Assembly: GCA_963742865.1 (NCBI GenBank)
Contig: CAVUNW010000088.1
Location: forward strand, 1-64,000
Length of the DNA: 64,000 nucleotides
DNA from: Bog-532 sp963742865
GTDB lineage: Bacteria; Actinomycetota; Actinomycetes; Streptosporangiales; Streptosporangiaceae
Reading direction: 5' to 3'
Part shown: one piece after another, positions 25,489 through 33,723 of the stretch
Position numbering within the stretch: position 1 is the first letter of the stretch
How the letters are laid out: the number at the start of each line of letters is the position of its first letter
The notes under the pieces: model-generated
Told to the model about the DNA's origin: nothing
Databases searched by the model: none
The model's input: the letters and a program-made list of their open reading frames with translations, nothing else
Translations under genes and position numbers: made by a program

Positions 25489-26338
25489 ATGCAGCGCGAG
25501 GCCGCCACCGCCGAGAGCCCGCTCCGCGTCTTCGGCGCCATGCTCCGGCATTACCGGACCGCCGCCGGCCTGCACCCCGGAGGAACTGGGCGCCCGTGTC
25601 TACCTGTCCGGCTCGCAGATCCGCAAGGTGGAAGACGGCACCCGGACGCCGACGGCTGCCCTGGCCGAGGCGTGCGAGGCCATCCCCGAACTGAACTGCC
25701 ACGGGGCCCTGACCACGCTCCGCGACATCCTCAAGGACCACCTGCGCCAGCGCGCGTATCCAGGTTGGTTCCAGGCCTGGACGGAACATGAGGCCCACGC
25801 CCGCCGACTGCGCAGTTTCGAGCTCGTCATCGTCCCGGGCTTGTTGCAGACGGAGGCGTACGCCCGGGCGGTCCTGAGTACCCGCGTCGGCGCCACCGAG
25901 GAGGAGCTGGACGAGGCGGTCGCCGCCCGGCTGGACCGGCAGCGAATCCTGGAGCGGGAGCACCCGCCCGAGCTATGGGTGCTGCTGGACGAGGCCGCAC
26001 TGACACGCCCGGTCGGCGGTCCGGAGGTCATGGCGAGGCAACTGGAGTTCCTGGCCGCCGCAGCCCGGCGCCCGCACGTCGTCCTCCAGGTCATCCCGCT
26101 GGCTGCCGGGGCGCACGAGGGCATGCGCGGCGGCGCGTTCGTCCTCGCCGACTTCACCGACAGCCCTACGCTCGGCTACCAGGACACCGCGGTCGCCGGT
26201 CAGATCGTCGAAGGCGAAAATCAGGTAGAGGCCCTGACGACGAGCTGGGATACGTTGAGACTGGAGGCGCTGCCCCGGAGCGCATCCCTGGAGCTTGTGA
26301 AGGAAGTAGCCGAGACATGGAGACGACAGGAGCCCTGA
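25489..26338 (+). CDS. XRE-family regulator with DUF5753 domain (one frameshift)
   Basis: About 283 residues. The helix-turn-helix starts MQREAATAESPLRVFGAML in one frame and continues as TPEELGARVYLSGSQIRKVE after a shift near 25573, where CTGCACC appears to carry one extra base. The C-terminal DUF5753 domain reads RLRSFELVIVPGLLQTEAYA, VLLDEAALTRPVGGPEVMA and HVVLQVIPLAAGAHEGMRGG. These regulators typically pair with a DUF397 protein, and the next gene is one. Known pairs (for example BldB/WhiJ-type systems) affect development in Streptomyces. Overlaps the DUF397 gene by 22 bp. Confidence 0.88.
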
Positions 26339-26517
26339 GCTGGCGCAAGTCCAGCTACAGCAGCAGCAACGGCGGCAACTGCATCGAGGTGGGCGCCGCT
26401 CCCCGCGCCGTGGCCGTCCGTGACAGCAAGGACCCGGATGGCCCCGTCCTGACCGTCAGCCGCGAGAGCTGGGCGGGCTTCACCCGCCGCGTGAAGGCGG
26501 CCACGGCGCACCACTGA
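26317..26517 (+). CDS. DUF397 protein
   Basis: 66 residues with the family signature LSWRKSSYSSSNGGNCIEV, AVRDSKDPDGPVLTVSRESW and FTRRVKAA. The start lies within the end of the XRE/DUF5753 gene. DUF397 proteins act with such regulators, sometimes in an antitoxin-like way; the pair here is the standard arrangement. Confidence 0.92.
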   Translation: METTGALSWRKSSYSSSNGGNCIEVGAAPRAVAVRDSKDPDGPVLTVSRESWAGFTRRVKAATAHH

Positions 26518-26581
26518 CCGGACTAACGGGGGCGCTGGCGTATTCTCGCGGGCGCCCCGTGGCCGGCTCTGCGTTCCGCGG

Positions 26582-27367
26582 CTACAGCACGGCGGTGATG
26601 CCGCCGTCGACGTAGATGATCTGGCCGTTGACGAAGTCGGACGCGCTGGAGGCCAGCCATACCGCGGGACCGGCCAGGTCGGCCGGGGTACCCCACCGGC
26701 GCGCCGGGGTCCGGCCCCGCACCCAGCTGTCGAACTGCTCGTCGTCGCGCAGGCTGGCGTTCAGGTCGGTGTTGATGTAACCCGGCGCGAGGCCGTTGGC
26801 CTGGATGCCGCCCGCGGCCCACTCGGCGCACATCGACCGGGTCAGCGCGCCCAGCCCGCTCTTGGCCACCGCGTACGCCGACGTCGTTGGGCGGACCAGC
26901 TGGTTCTGCAGTGAGCAGACGTTGATGATCTTGCCGTGGCCCCGCGCGAGCATGCCCGGGGCCAGTTCCTGCACGAGCACGAAGCAGCTGGTCAGGTTGC
27001 ACGAAAGGACCTCGTTCCAGCGGCTGAGCGGGAACTCGGCCAGCGGCGAGCGGAACTGCATCCCGGCGTTGTTGACCACGACGTCGACTCCGCCGAGGTC
27101 ACCGTCGATCCGCCGGGCCCCTTCGGCCACCGCCTGATGGTCGGTGACGTCGAACGCGCAGCCCCGCACGTCCGCATCCGGCCGTTCCGCGCGCAGATCC
27201 GCCCGCAGCCGGTCCCGGGCCGCGTCCACCTGCGCCGGATCCCGACCGTGCAGCACGACGGCCGCACCCGCCCGGGCCAGGCCGGCCGCGATGGCCGCGC
27301 CGATCCCCCGGGTCGAGCCCGTGACCAGCGCGCGCCGGCCGGTCAGATCAAAAGAAACGTCAGGCAC
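26582..27367 (-). CDS. SDR oxidoreductase (gluconate 5-dehydrogenase-like)
   Basis: 261-residue classical short-chain dehydrogenase: cofactor motif LVTGSTRGIGAAIAAGLARA, NNAG (VVVNNAGMQF), catalytic Ser in IINVCSLQNQ, Tyr/Lys in TSAYAVAKSGLG, and C-terminal GQIIYVDGGITAVL. The Arg after Thr-Gly-Ser-Thr suggests NADP(H). GTG 27367 has GAGGAGG at 5-base spacing. Downstream of the LacI gene on the same strand and near a UxaA-type dehydratase, so it probably reduces or oxidises a hexonate. Confidence 0.87.
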   Translation of the reverse strand: MPDVSFDLTGRRALVTGSTRGIGAAIAAGLARAGAAVVLHGRDPAQVDAARDRLRADLRAERPDADVRGCAFDVTDHQAVAEGARRIDGDLGGVDVVVNNAGMQFRSPLAEFPLSRWNEVLSCNLTSCFVLVQELAPGMLARGHGKIINVCSLQNQLVRPTTSAYAVAKSGLGALTRSMCAEWAAGGIQANGLAPGYINTDLNASLRDDEQFDSWVRGRTPARRWGTPADLAGPAVWLASSASDFVNGQIIYVDGGITAVL

Positions 27368-27444
27368 TGGTCCTCCTCGGCAGGCGGTCACCGCGGAGCC
27401 GCGGCGGCCCGGCCAGCCACCTCGAGCCGAGCGGCCCCCATTCT

Positions 27445-28488
27445 CTACGCCGGCGGGCCGGTGGTGCCCCGCACGATCAGTTCGGTGCCGAGCCCGCGGG
27501 GGCGGCCGCGCTGGCCGGCGATCTGCAGCAGCGCGATCCGCGCGGCCTCCTGCCCCATCCGGAAGAGCGGCTGGGACACCGTGGTCAGCGGCGGGGAGCT
27601 CGCGGCCGCCTCGGCGATGTCGTCGAAGCCGACCACGGACAGCTTCCCGGGCACCGTAACGCGGGCGGCGCGGGCCGCGGCCAGCGTGCCCAGCGCAAGC
27701 ACGTCGGTGACGGCGAAAACGGCCGTGGGCCGGTCGCGCGGCGGCTGCGCCAGCACCTCGGCCATGACCATGGCGGCCATGGCGATCGTGTTCGTGGCCG
27801 CGCGGCGGATGATCTCGCCGGGGGCGATACCGGCCCGGCGGAGGGTGTCGACGAATCCGGCGGCCCGGAGCGGGATGCTCGGCCGGTTCACGGGACCCCC
27901 GGGACCGGCGGTACCCTCCTCGCCGGCCATCGTCAGCAGGCAGAACCGGCGATGCCCCAGCCCGAGCAGGTGCTCGGCCGCCAGAGCCGCGGCCCTGGCG
28001 TTGTCGATCCCGACCATCGGCACGCCGGGCAGCCGGGGATGCCCGATCGTCACGATCGGGATATGCCGGCCGAGGGCGTCGGTCACCGCCGGGTCCTCGG
28101 CCACCAGGTCGCACAGGATGAACGCATCGGCGATGGCGTGGCGGACCGGGAACGTGCCCTGGGCCGCGCTGGTCGGCACCAGCAGCAGCGCGCGCCCTGC
28201 GTCACTGAGCTGGCCGGCGAGGCCGTGCAGGATCGTCACCAGGCCCGGATCGGTGAAAGCTTCGGTCAGGCGGGAGGTGAGCACGACGCCGATCGCGCCC
28301 GTATTGCGCCGCCGCAGGGACTGGGCGGCCGGATCCGGGCCCGCGTAACCCAGCTGGCGCGCGACCTCAAGCACCCGCTCGCGGGTGTCCGCGGTGAGCT
28401 GGTCCGGGCGGTTGTACGCGTTCGAGACCGTCATGCGGGAGACCCCGGCCACCACGGCCACGGTCTGCATCGTCGGGCGGTCGACCAT
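27445..28488 (-). CDS. LacI-family transcriptional regulator
   Basis: 347 residues. The LacI helix-turn-helix is MQTVAVVAGVSRMTVSNAYN, with hinge LGYAGPDPAAQSLRRR, followed by a periplasmic-binding-like sensor (GAIGVVLTSRLTEAF, IPIVTIGHPRLPGVPMVGID, KLSVVGFDDIAEAAASSPPL). It should repress the flanking sugar-acid genes; the operator candidate in front of it supports autoregulation and control of the divergent transporter. ATG 28488 is preferred over the GTG five codons upstream because GAAGGG sits at suitable spacing. Confidence 0.9.
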   Translation of the reverse strand: MVDRPTMQTVAVVAGVSRMTVSNAYNRPDQLTADTRERVLEVARQLGYAGPDPAAQSLRRRNTGAIGVVLTSRLTEAFTDPGLVTILHGLAGQLSDAGRALLLVPTSAAQGTFPVRHAIADAFILCDLVAEDPAVTDALGRHIPIVTIGHPRLPGVPMVGIDNARAAALAAEHLLGLGHRRFCLLTMAGEEGTAGPGGPVNRPSIPLRAAGFVDTLRRAGIAPGEIIRRAATNTIAMAAMVMAEVLAQPPRDRPTAVFAVTDVLALGTLAAARAARVTVPGKLSVVGFDDIAEAAASSPPLTTVSQPLFRMGQEAARIALLQIAGQRGRPRGLGTELIVRGTTGPPA

Positions 28489-28522
28489 GACGGCACCCTT
28501 CACAGACCAGAGCTGGTCACTG

Positions 28523-28553
28523 TATCGTTCAAGCAGGCGTCACTTTAACGATA
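28523..28553. promoter_or_regulatory. LacI-type double operator
   Basis: TATCGTTCAAG (28523-28533) and CTTTAACGATA (28543-28553) are inverted copies with one mismatch and a 9-base spacer, in the 90 bp between the divergent lacI-type and PQ-loop genes. Each half also resembles a LacI-family site with a central CG. Probable operator for both directions. Confidence 0.55.
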
Positions 28554-28578
28554 AAGGATCAGCCTGGGACAACAGTTG

Positions 28579-29238
28579 ATGTTGCAAGGCCTCGCAGTCG
28601 CATCAGGGTATATCGGCGCCGCGCTCAGCGTCGGCATGGTCGTCCCGCAACTGGCCCGGACGCTGCGCAATCCCGAACTGGCGGGCGTTTCGGCGGCGTC
28701 CTGGATGATCACCATGGCCGCGTGTTTCACCTGGCTGGTGTACGGGATCAAGGCCCGGGTGCTGCCGCAGATCCCGGGCAACATCCTGATCTGCCCGGGC
28801 GCGGCCGCGATCGTGCTGGCCACTCCGGCCAGGCTGACCGTCGCGCAGCGGGCCGCGGTGCTGGCGACCCTGGTCACCACGATCATCGTCGCGGCCAGGT
28901 TCGTTAAGCCGGAAGATCTTGGTTTTCTGGCCTTCGGGTTCACGCTGGTCTCCGCCATGCCGCAGGCGTTCCTGTCGATCGCGCGCTGGCGTTCGCCCCG
29001 CCGGTCCGCCGTCTCGTTCCCGGCGTGGGCCATGCGCGGCGGCTCGCAGGTGTTCTGGCTCGCGTACGGCCTGGCGCGGCACAACGGCCCGATCATCATC
29101 GCGGCGGCGGTCACCATGACCAGCGCGTTCACCCTGATCGCCGCCGAGGCGTCCGCTCCCGCCCGCCGCGCACGTCCGCGGGCGGGTGACATCCTAGATG
29201 TCTGCTATGTCCGGCCATCGCACGATCCGAGGTTCACT
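28579..29238 (+). CDS. PQ-loop/SemiSWEET-like membrane protein, open into the next gene
   Basis: About 205 residues with six or seven hydrophobic segments in two similar halves: GYIGAALSVGMVVPQLARTL (PQ motif), AASWMITMAACFTWLVYG, then LAFGFTLVSAMPQAFLSIAR (second PQ) and GGSQVFWLAYGLARHNG. PQ-loop proteins carry sugars or small metabolites. There is no stop before the UxaA-type gene: the reading frame runs on, giving a 732-residue fusion from this ATG. A TAG in the neighbouring frame at 29195 and an internal start with a ribosome binding site suggest two genes joined by a one-base change, but a true fusion is possible. Divergent from lacI. Confidence 0.7.
29188..29202. promoter_or_regulatory. 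15-bp palindrome before the UxaA-type gene
   Basis: GACATC, CTA, GATGTC form a perfect inverted repeat with a 3-base spacer, about 37 bases before the GTG at 29239. It resembles operators of GntR/FadR-type regulators of sugar-acid genes. It lies inside the continuous reading frame, which argues that transcription of the dehydratase can start here. Confidence 0.4.
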
Positions 29239-30777
29239 GTGACCAGTCCCAACGCCCGTGGCATCCGCCTTCAGGCCGCCGACGACGTGGCCATCACCAC
29301 CGGGGACGCCGCCGCCGGCACCGCTCTCGACATCGGCGGCCAGCAGATCCTGCTGCGCGACGATGTGCCGCGCGGGCACAAGCTGGCCGTGCGCGACATC
29401 GCCGCGGGCGACGCGGTGCGGCGATACGGCCAGGTGATCGGGTTCGCCCGGGCCGGGATCGCGGCGGGCGAGCACGTCCACCTGCACAACGTCGAGTACC
29501 GCGAATTCGAGCGGGAGTACGAGTTCAGCTCGGACGCGCGGCCCGGCAGCGTACTGCCCGAAGCCGAGCAGGCCACCTTCCAGGGGTACGTCCGGTCAGA
29601 CGGAACCGTCGGCACGCGGAACTTCCTCGGCATCCTGACCACGGTGAACTGCTCGGCCACCGCGGCCCGGCAGATCGCGAACCGGATGCGGTACTCCGGC
29701 ATCCTGGACGACTACGGGAACGTCGACGGCGTGGTCGCGCTCACCCACGGCCTGGGCTGCGGGATGGCCCCGTCCGGGGAAGGCATCGACGTGCTGCGCC
29801 GGGTGATGCGCGGGTACCTGGCCCATCCCAACTTCGCCGGATTCCTGATCCTCGGGCTCGGCTGTGAGGACAACCAGGTCCGGGCGCTCACCGAGGGCCT
29901 GGAGTTGCGGCCCGACCTGCAGATCAGCACCGGCACGATCCAGGAGATCGGTGGCACGAAGAAGACGGTCGCCGCGGGCATCGAGCGGCTGACCGCCATG
30001 CTGCCGGCCGCGGGCAAGGCACACCGCGAAACCGTGCCCGCGAGCAGGCTCATCCTGGGCACCAACTGCGGCGGCTCGGACTCCTACTCGGGCCTGACCG
30101 CGAACCCGGCCCTCGGCAACGCGGTGGACCGGCTGGTCGCCCAGGGCGGCACCGGGATTGTCGGCGAGACGCCGGAGATCTACGGCGCCGAGCACCTGCT
30201 CACCCGGCGGGCCGCCACCGAGGCCGTGGGCCGCAAACTGCTCCAGCGGATCGCCTGGTGGCGCGGCTACACCGAGAAGAACGGCGCGTCCATGGACGCT
30301 AACCCCTCCCCCGGCAACAAGGCCGGCGGCATCACGACGATCCTGGAGAAGTCACTCGGCGCCGTGGCCAAGGGCGGTACCTCCACGCTGGCCGACGTCG
30401 TCGAGTACGCGGAACCGGTGACCAGCAAGGGCTTCGTATTCATGGATACCCCCGGCTACGACCCGGTCTCGGTGACGGGCATCGTGGCCGGAGGCGCGAA
30501 CGTGGTGTGCTTCACGACCGGCCGCGGCTCGGCCTTCGGCTGCGCGCCGGTCCCGAGCATCAAGATCGCCACCAACACGGTGCTGTACGAGCACATGAAC
30601 GACGACATGGACATCAACGCGGGCAGCATCGTCGATGGCACCGCGTCGGTGGAGGACGTTGGGGCGGACATCTTCCGCACGATCCTGGCGGTCGCCTCCG
30701 GCGAGGAGACCAAGAGCGAGTCGATGGACTACGGCGAAGAGGAGTTCGTGCCCTGGCACATCGGCACCGTCATGTGA
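29239..30777 (+). CDS. Altronate/galactarate dehydratase-type enzyme (UxaA family)
   Basis: 513 residues from GTG 29239, which has GAGG at 7-base spacing. Residues 1-100 are the SAF-like domain (GQQILLRDDVPRGHKLAVRD). The rest is the D-galactarate/altronate dehydratase core: RSDGTVGTRNFLGILTTVNC, ALTHGLGCGMAPSGEGIDVL, ILGLGCEDNQVRAL, TNCGGSDSYSGLTANPALGN, GETPEIYGAEHLL and MDTPGYDPVSVTGIVAGGAN. The conserved Cys, His and Glu residues of the iron site are present. It dehydrates hexonates to 2-keto-3-deoxy acids. Context with the SDR and LacI regulator indicates a hexuronate/hexonate pathway. Confidence 0.88.
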   Translation: MTSPNARGIRLQAADDVAITTGDAAAGTALDIGGQQILLRDDVPRGHKLAVRDIAAGDAVRRYGQVIGFARAGIAAGEHVHLHNVEYREFEREYEFSSDARPGSVLPEAEQATFQGYVRSDGTVGTRNFLGILTTVNCSATAARQIANRMRYSGILDDYGNVDGVVALTHGLGCGMAPSGEGIDVLRRVMRGYLAHPNFAGFLILGLGCEDNQVRALTEGLELRPDLQISTGTIQEIGGTKKTVAAGIERLTAMLPAAGKAHRETVPASRLILGTNCGGSDSYSGLTANPALGNAVDRLVAQGGTGIVGETPEIYGAEHLLTRRAATEAVGRKLLQRIAWWRGYTEKNGASMDANPSPGNKAGGITTILEKSLGAVAKGGTSTLADVVEYAEPVTSKGFVFMDTPGYDPVSVTGIVAGGANVVCFTTGRGSAFGCAPVPSIKIATNTVLYEHMNDDMDINAGSIVDGTASVEDVGADIFRTILAVASGEETKSESMDYGEEEFVPWHIGTVM

Positions 30778-30785
30778 GCGATGGC

Positions 30786-31808
30786 TTAGGCGGCGCGGCG
30801 CCAGGCGTCGGCCACGGCCACGTAACTGTCACGCCGCCGGTCACGGTCCAGGCTCGGGGTGACCACGACGATCTCGTCGACCTCGGCCAGCTGCTTCATC
30901 TCGAGCAGCCGCTCGGCGACGGCCTTCGGCTCACCGGTCACCATCCGGCCGTCGTCCTGCCGGGCCGGCCCGGAACTCAGCCGAACGGGACACCTGGAGC
31001 ACCTGCTCCGGCCGCAGCGGCTCACGGATCCCGCGGCGGATGTTCTGCATGGTCAGCGCCCACGCCGCCTCGAAGTCCAGGACCGCTTCCTCGTCGTCGC
31101 TGGCGAAGGCCAGCACGGACATCGCCGAGTACGGCTGGCCGCCCGCGGGGCCCGGCGTGAAGTCGCGGCGGTACTGCCGCAGGGCCTCGAAGGCAAGGTC
31201 GGGGCTCATGTGGTGGGCGAACGACGGCGCTCATCCCGTTCACCGCGGCGAACTGCGGCCCGTAAGGGCTGGACCCCAGGATGAACAGCTCCGGCCGCTC
31301 GTCGACGACCGGCGCCGCCACCATGTTCGCGTAGGGGTGATCGGCGGGGAAACCGTCACCGAGGAAACGCCAGCAACTGGCCGACCTGGCCGGGGAACTC
31401 CGCGGCCGGGTCGGTATTGATGCCCCGGCGCAGGGCGTGCGCGGTCAGCGGGTCGGTGCCCGGGGCCCGGCCCAGAGCCAGATCGATGCGCCCCGGGTAC
31501 ATGGCCAGCAGCGTCCGGAACGTCTCGGCGACCTTAAGCGGCGCGTGATTGGGCAGCATGATGCCCGCGGCGCCGATCCGGATCCGGGACGTCTGCGCGC
31601 CGATGTGCGCGGTGAGCAGCTCGGGAGCGGTGCACGCCAGGCTGGTCATGTTGTGATGCTCGGACACCCAGTAGCGCCGGTACCCGGCCGCTTCGACCGC
31701 CTGGGCGATCCGTACGGCGCCGGCGATCGAGGCCGCGGCGCTCTCGCCGTACTCGATCCCGACGAAGTCCAGCACCGCCAGCGGAAGCGATTCCTCAACA
31801 GCACCCAT
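30786..31808 (-). CDS. Luciferase-like (LLM class) oxidoreductase with three frameshifts
   Basis: Flavin- or F420-dependent LLM protein of about 340 residues. The N-terminus LAVLDFVGIEYGESAAASIA, YRRYWVSEHHNMTSLACTAP and IDLALGRAPGTDPLTAHALR is in one frame; FLGDGFPADHPYANM and LFILGSSPYGPQFAAVNGMS in a second; SPDLAFEALRQYRRDF in a third; and MVTGEPKAVAERLLEM, then VDEIVVVTPSLDRDRR, after the last shift. Shifts lie near 31366, 31222 and 30962. All conserved parts are present, so the gene is intact apart from single-base changes. The upstream membrane protein runs into it with no stop. It ends 8 bp from the convergent dehydratase gene. Confidence 0.75.
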
Positions 31809-32345
31809 TGCCACGGCAACACGCACCGCCCGGACCGCATTCCCGCCACGCGCCGACGGGCCAGCCTCAGCGGGGTCAGCGTCGTCACGGTGGTCGTGAG
31901 GGGTGGCGCGGAGCCGGACGGCGAACGCGATCGCGGACAGCAGGAACAGGGCGCCGGTGACCGCGAGCCAGTGCCAGAGGTACGGGTCGGCGGACAACGT
32001 CGTGGACGCGTGGTAGACGGCGGTCAGCCGGAGGATCAGCGGGAACCAGACGAGCAACAGCAGGCCGGACAGCGCGGCGGGCACCCGGACGTAGTTGATC
32101 CAGGCGACCGTGGGCAGGCCCGGGGCGCGGTGCTGGAGCACCGCCACGGCGGATCGGTCGGCGAGCGAGTACAGCGGCACCAGCACCAGGTCATGGCCGA
32201 TGACCGCGCCGAGGAACCAGACGGCGACGCCCAGGGGGCGCGACGGGACGAGCCGGGCCGCGGCGTAGCCCGCGAGGGCGAAGCAGGCAAGCAGGGACAG
32301 CAGGTGCAGCGGCCCGGCGCCGTACCATCCGAGCAGGCGCTTCAT
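31809..32345 (-). CDS. Polytopic membrane protein of unknown function
   Basis: About 180 residues with four or five membrane helices: LHLLSLLACFALAGYAAARL, GVAVWFLGAVIGHDLVLVPL, ALSGLLLLVWFPLILRLTAV, WLAVTGALFLLSAIAFAVRL, then a charged tail (HDHRDDADPAEAG). It begins 1 base after the molybdoenzyme stop, so the two are coupled; it may be a membrane partner of that enzyme. In this sequence the frame continues into the luciferase-like gene with no stop, probably because of one more single-base change near 31830-31880. No family recognised. Confidence 0.6.
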
Positions 32346-32346
32346 C

Positions 32347-33723
32347 TCAGCTCCCGAAGGTCAGGCTGACGACCCACTTGGTGTTGTGCACGCCCGGATT
32401 GGCGGGCACGATGACCCGCGCGGGATATCCATGGTCGGCGGAGAGGTCCGCGCCGTTGACGCGCAGCGCGAGCAGCGAGTCCGGGTCCATGATCTGACCG
32501 GCGGACAGCACCGCGTGCCGGTCCGTCCCGCTACGCTGCAGGGATTTCACCAGGACGTCGGCGGGCTGCGCGGCGCCGGCCAGCCGGGCCAGGTCGCGCA
32601 GCCGGACACCGGTCCAGACCTGGTTCCCGGTGGACCAGCCCTCGACGCAGGCGATGGGCAGGTGCGCGGTGTGCTGCGGCATCGCCAGCAGCTGCGCCCG
32701 GGTCAGGCTGACCGGCGCGCCGCCACCAGGTCCGGTGCGGCCGAGCACCAGCCGCCAGCTCGCGCCGGTCTCCGCGGCGCGGATCCCGGCCTCGCCCGCC
32801 GTCACGTTGATCTGGAAGTCCCCGGGGGCGCCGCCAACGTCCTGGCCATGCGGGGCGAGCAGGGCGGTGCGGCGCAGCGGGCCGCCCAGCGACTGGCCCA
32901 CCGACAAGGCCAGCAGCAGGAGCGAACCGCCTCCGGCGAAGGCCAGCGCGCCGCGCCGGGAGATCGTCGGTGCCGCGGGTGCCGGGCTGACCAGGTGCCC
33001 ATCGTCGGGCGGCTCCGGCCGGGTGTGAGCGGTGTCGGTCCGCAGTTCCCTCCGCAGGCTGCGGCTGCGCAGTGACCGCACCATCCGGGGGGCCTTCAGG
33101 CCCACGTGCACCACGAAGCCGGCGACGAAGACCCAGGCGCCGTAGAAGTGCAACCGGTAGAACGACCCCGGAAACACGTACCACTGCTGGATGTTCAGGA
33201 TCCCGGTGGCGAACTCGAACACGGCTCCCCCGACGAGCAGGAACAGCGACAGCCGCTCCAGGGCGTGCGCGGCACTGCGGACCGGCGGCAGCTCGAACAG
33301 TTTCGGCAGCACCGACCACAGCTTGGCCAGCAGGATGGGCACCAGGACCAGGCCCAGGGTGACGTGCACGCCCTGGTTGAGCCGGTAGAGCCAGACCGGG
33401 TGCGTGGGCCAGGAGAACAGGTAGAAACCGAGCAGCCCCTTGCCGGCCGTCTGATCGTTGATGGGGCTGAGATCGGGGTTGTAGGCGGCGTAGGACAGCA
33501 GCCCGGTCACGAACAGGACCGAGATGCCGCCGAGCAGGATCAGCCCGAAGACCGACGTCAGCCACGGGCCGCGGATCGGGCTGCGCCAGAAGGAGCGGCG
33601 GAACGGCCCCGGCAGTTCCTCCAGCCGGGCCAGCGGGCGGCGCGCGGGCGCGGTCCGCCCTTTACCGGAGGGCTTACCGGGCGGCGGGCTGGCCGAAGGA
33701 GCCGCTTTGCCGGTGCCGGTCAC
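32347..33723 (-). CDS. Cytochrome b561-like/sulfite-oxidase-fold molybdoenzyme
   Basis: 458 residues. Residues about 40-240 form a four-helix cytochrome b-like membrane domain (FGLILLGGISVLFVTGLLSY, RLNQGVHVTLGLVLVPILLA, LHFYGAWVFVAGFVVHVGLK) with His residues placed for heme. A Tat-like stretch (SRRGALAFAGGGSLLLLALS) leads into the oxidoreductase molybdopterin domain, with molybdenum-ligand Cys in LPIACVEGWSTGNQVWTG and a final LTFGS. It probably passes electrons between a small oxidised substrate and the quinone pool at the outer membrane face. GTG 33723 has AGGAGG at 6 bases and overlaps the previous stop (GTGA). Confidence 0.85.
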   Translation of the reverse strand: MTGTGKAAPSASPPPGKPSGKGRTAPARRPLARLEELPGPFRRSFWRSPIRGPWLTSVFGLILLGGISVLFVTGLLSYAAYNPDLSPINDQTAGKGLLGFYLFSWPTHPVWLYRLNQGVHVTLGLVLVPILLAKLWSVLPKLFELPPVRSAAHALERLSLFLLVGGAVFEFATGILNIQQWYVFPGSFYRLHFYGAWVFVAGFVVHVGLKAPRMVRSLRSRSLRRELRTDTAHTRPEPPDDGHLVSPAPAAPTISRRGALAFAGGGSLLLLALSVGQSLGGPLRRTALLAPHGQDVGGAPGDFQINVTAGEAGIRAAETGASWRLVLGRTGPGGGAPVSLTRAQLLAMPQHTAHLPIACVEGWSTGNQVWTGVRLRDLARLAGAAQPADVLVKSLQRSGTDRHAVLSAGQIMDPDSLLALRVNGADLSADHGYPARVIVPANPGVHNTKWVVSLTFGS

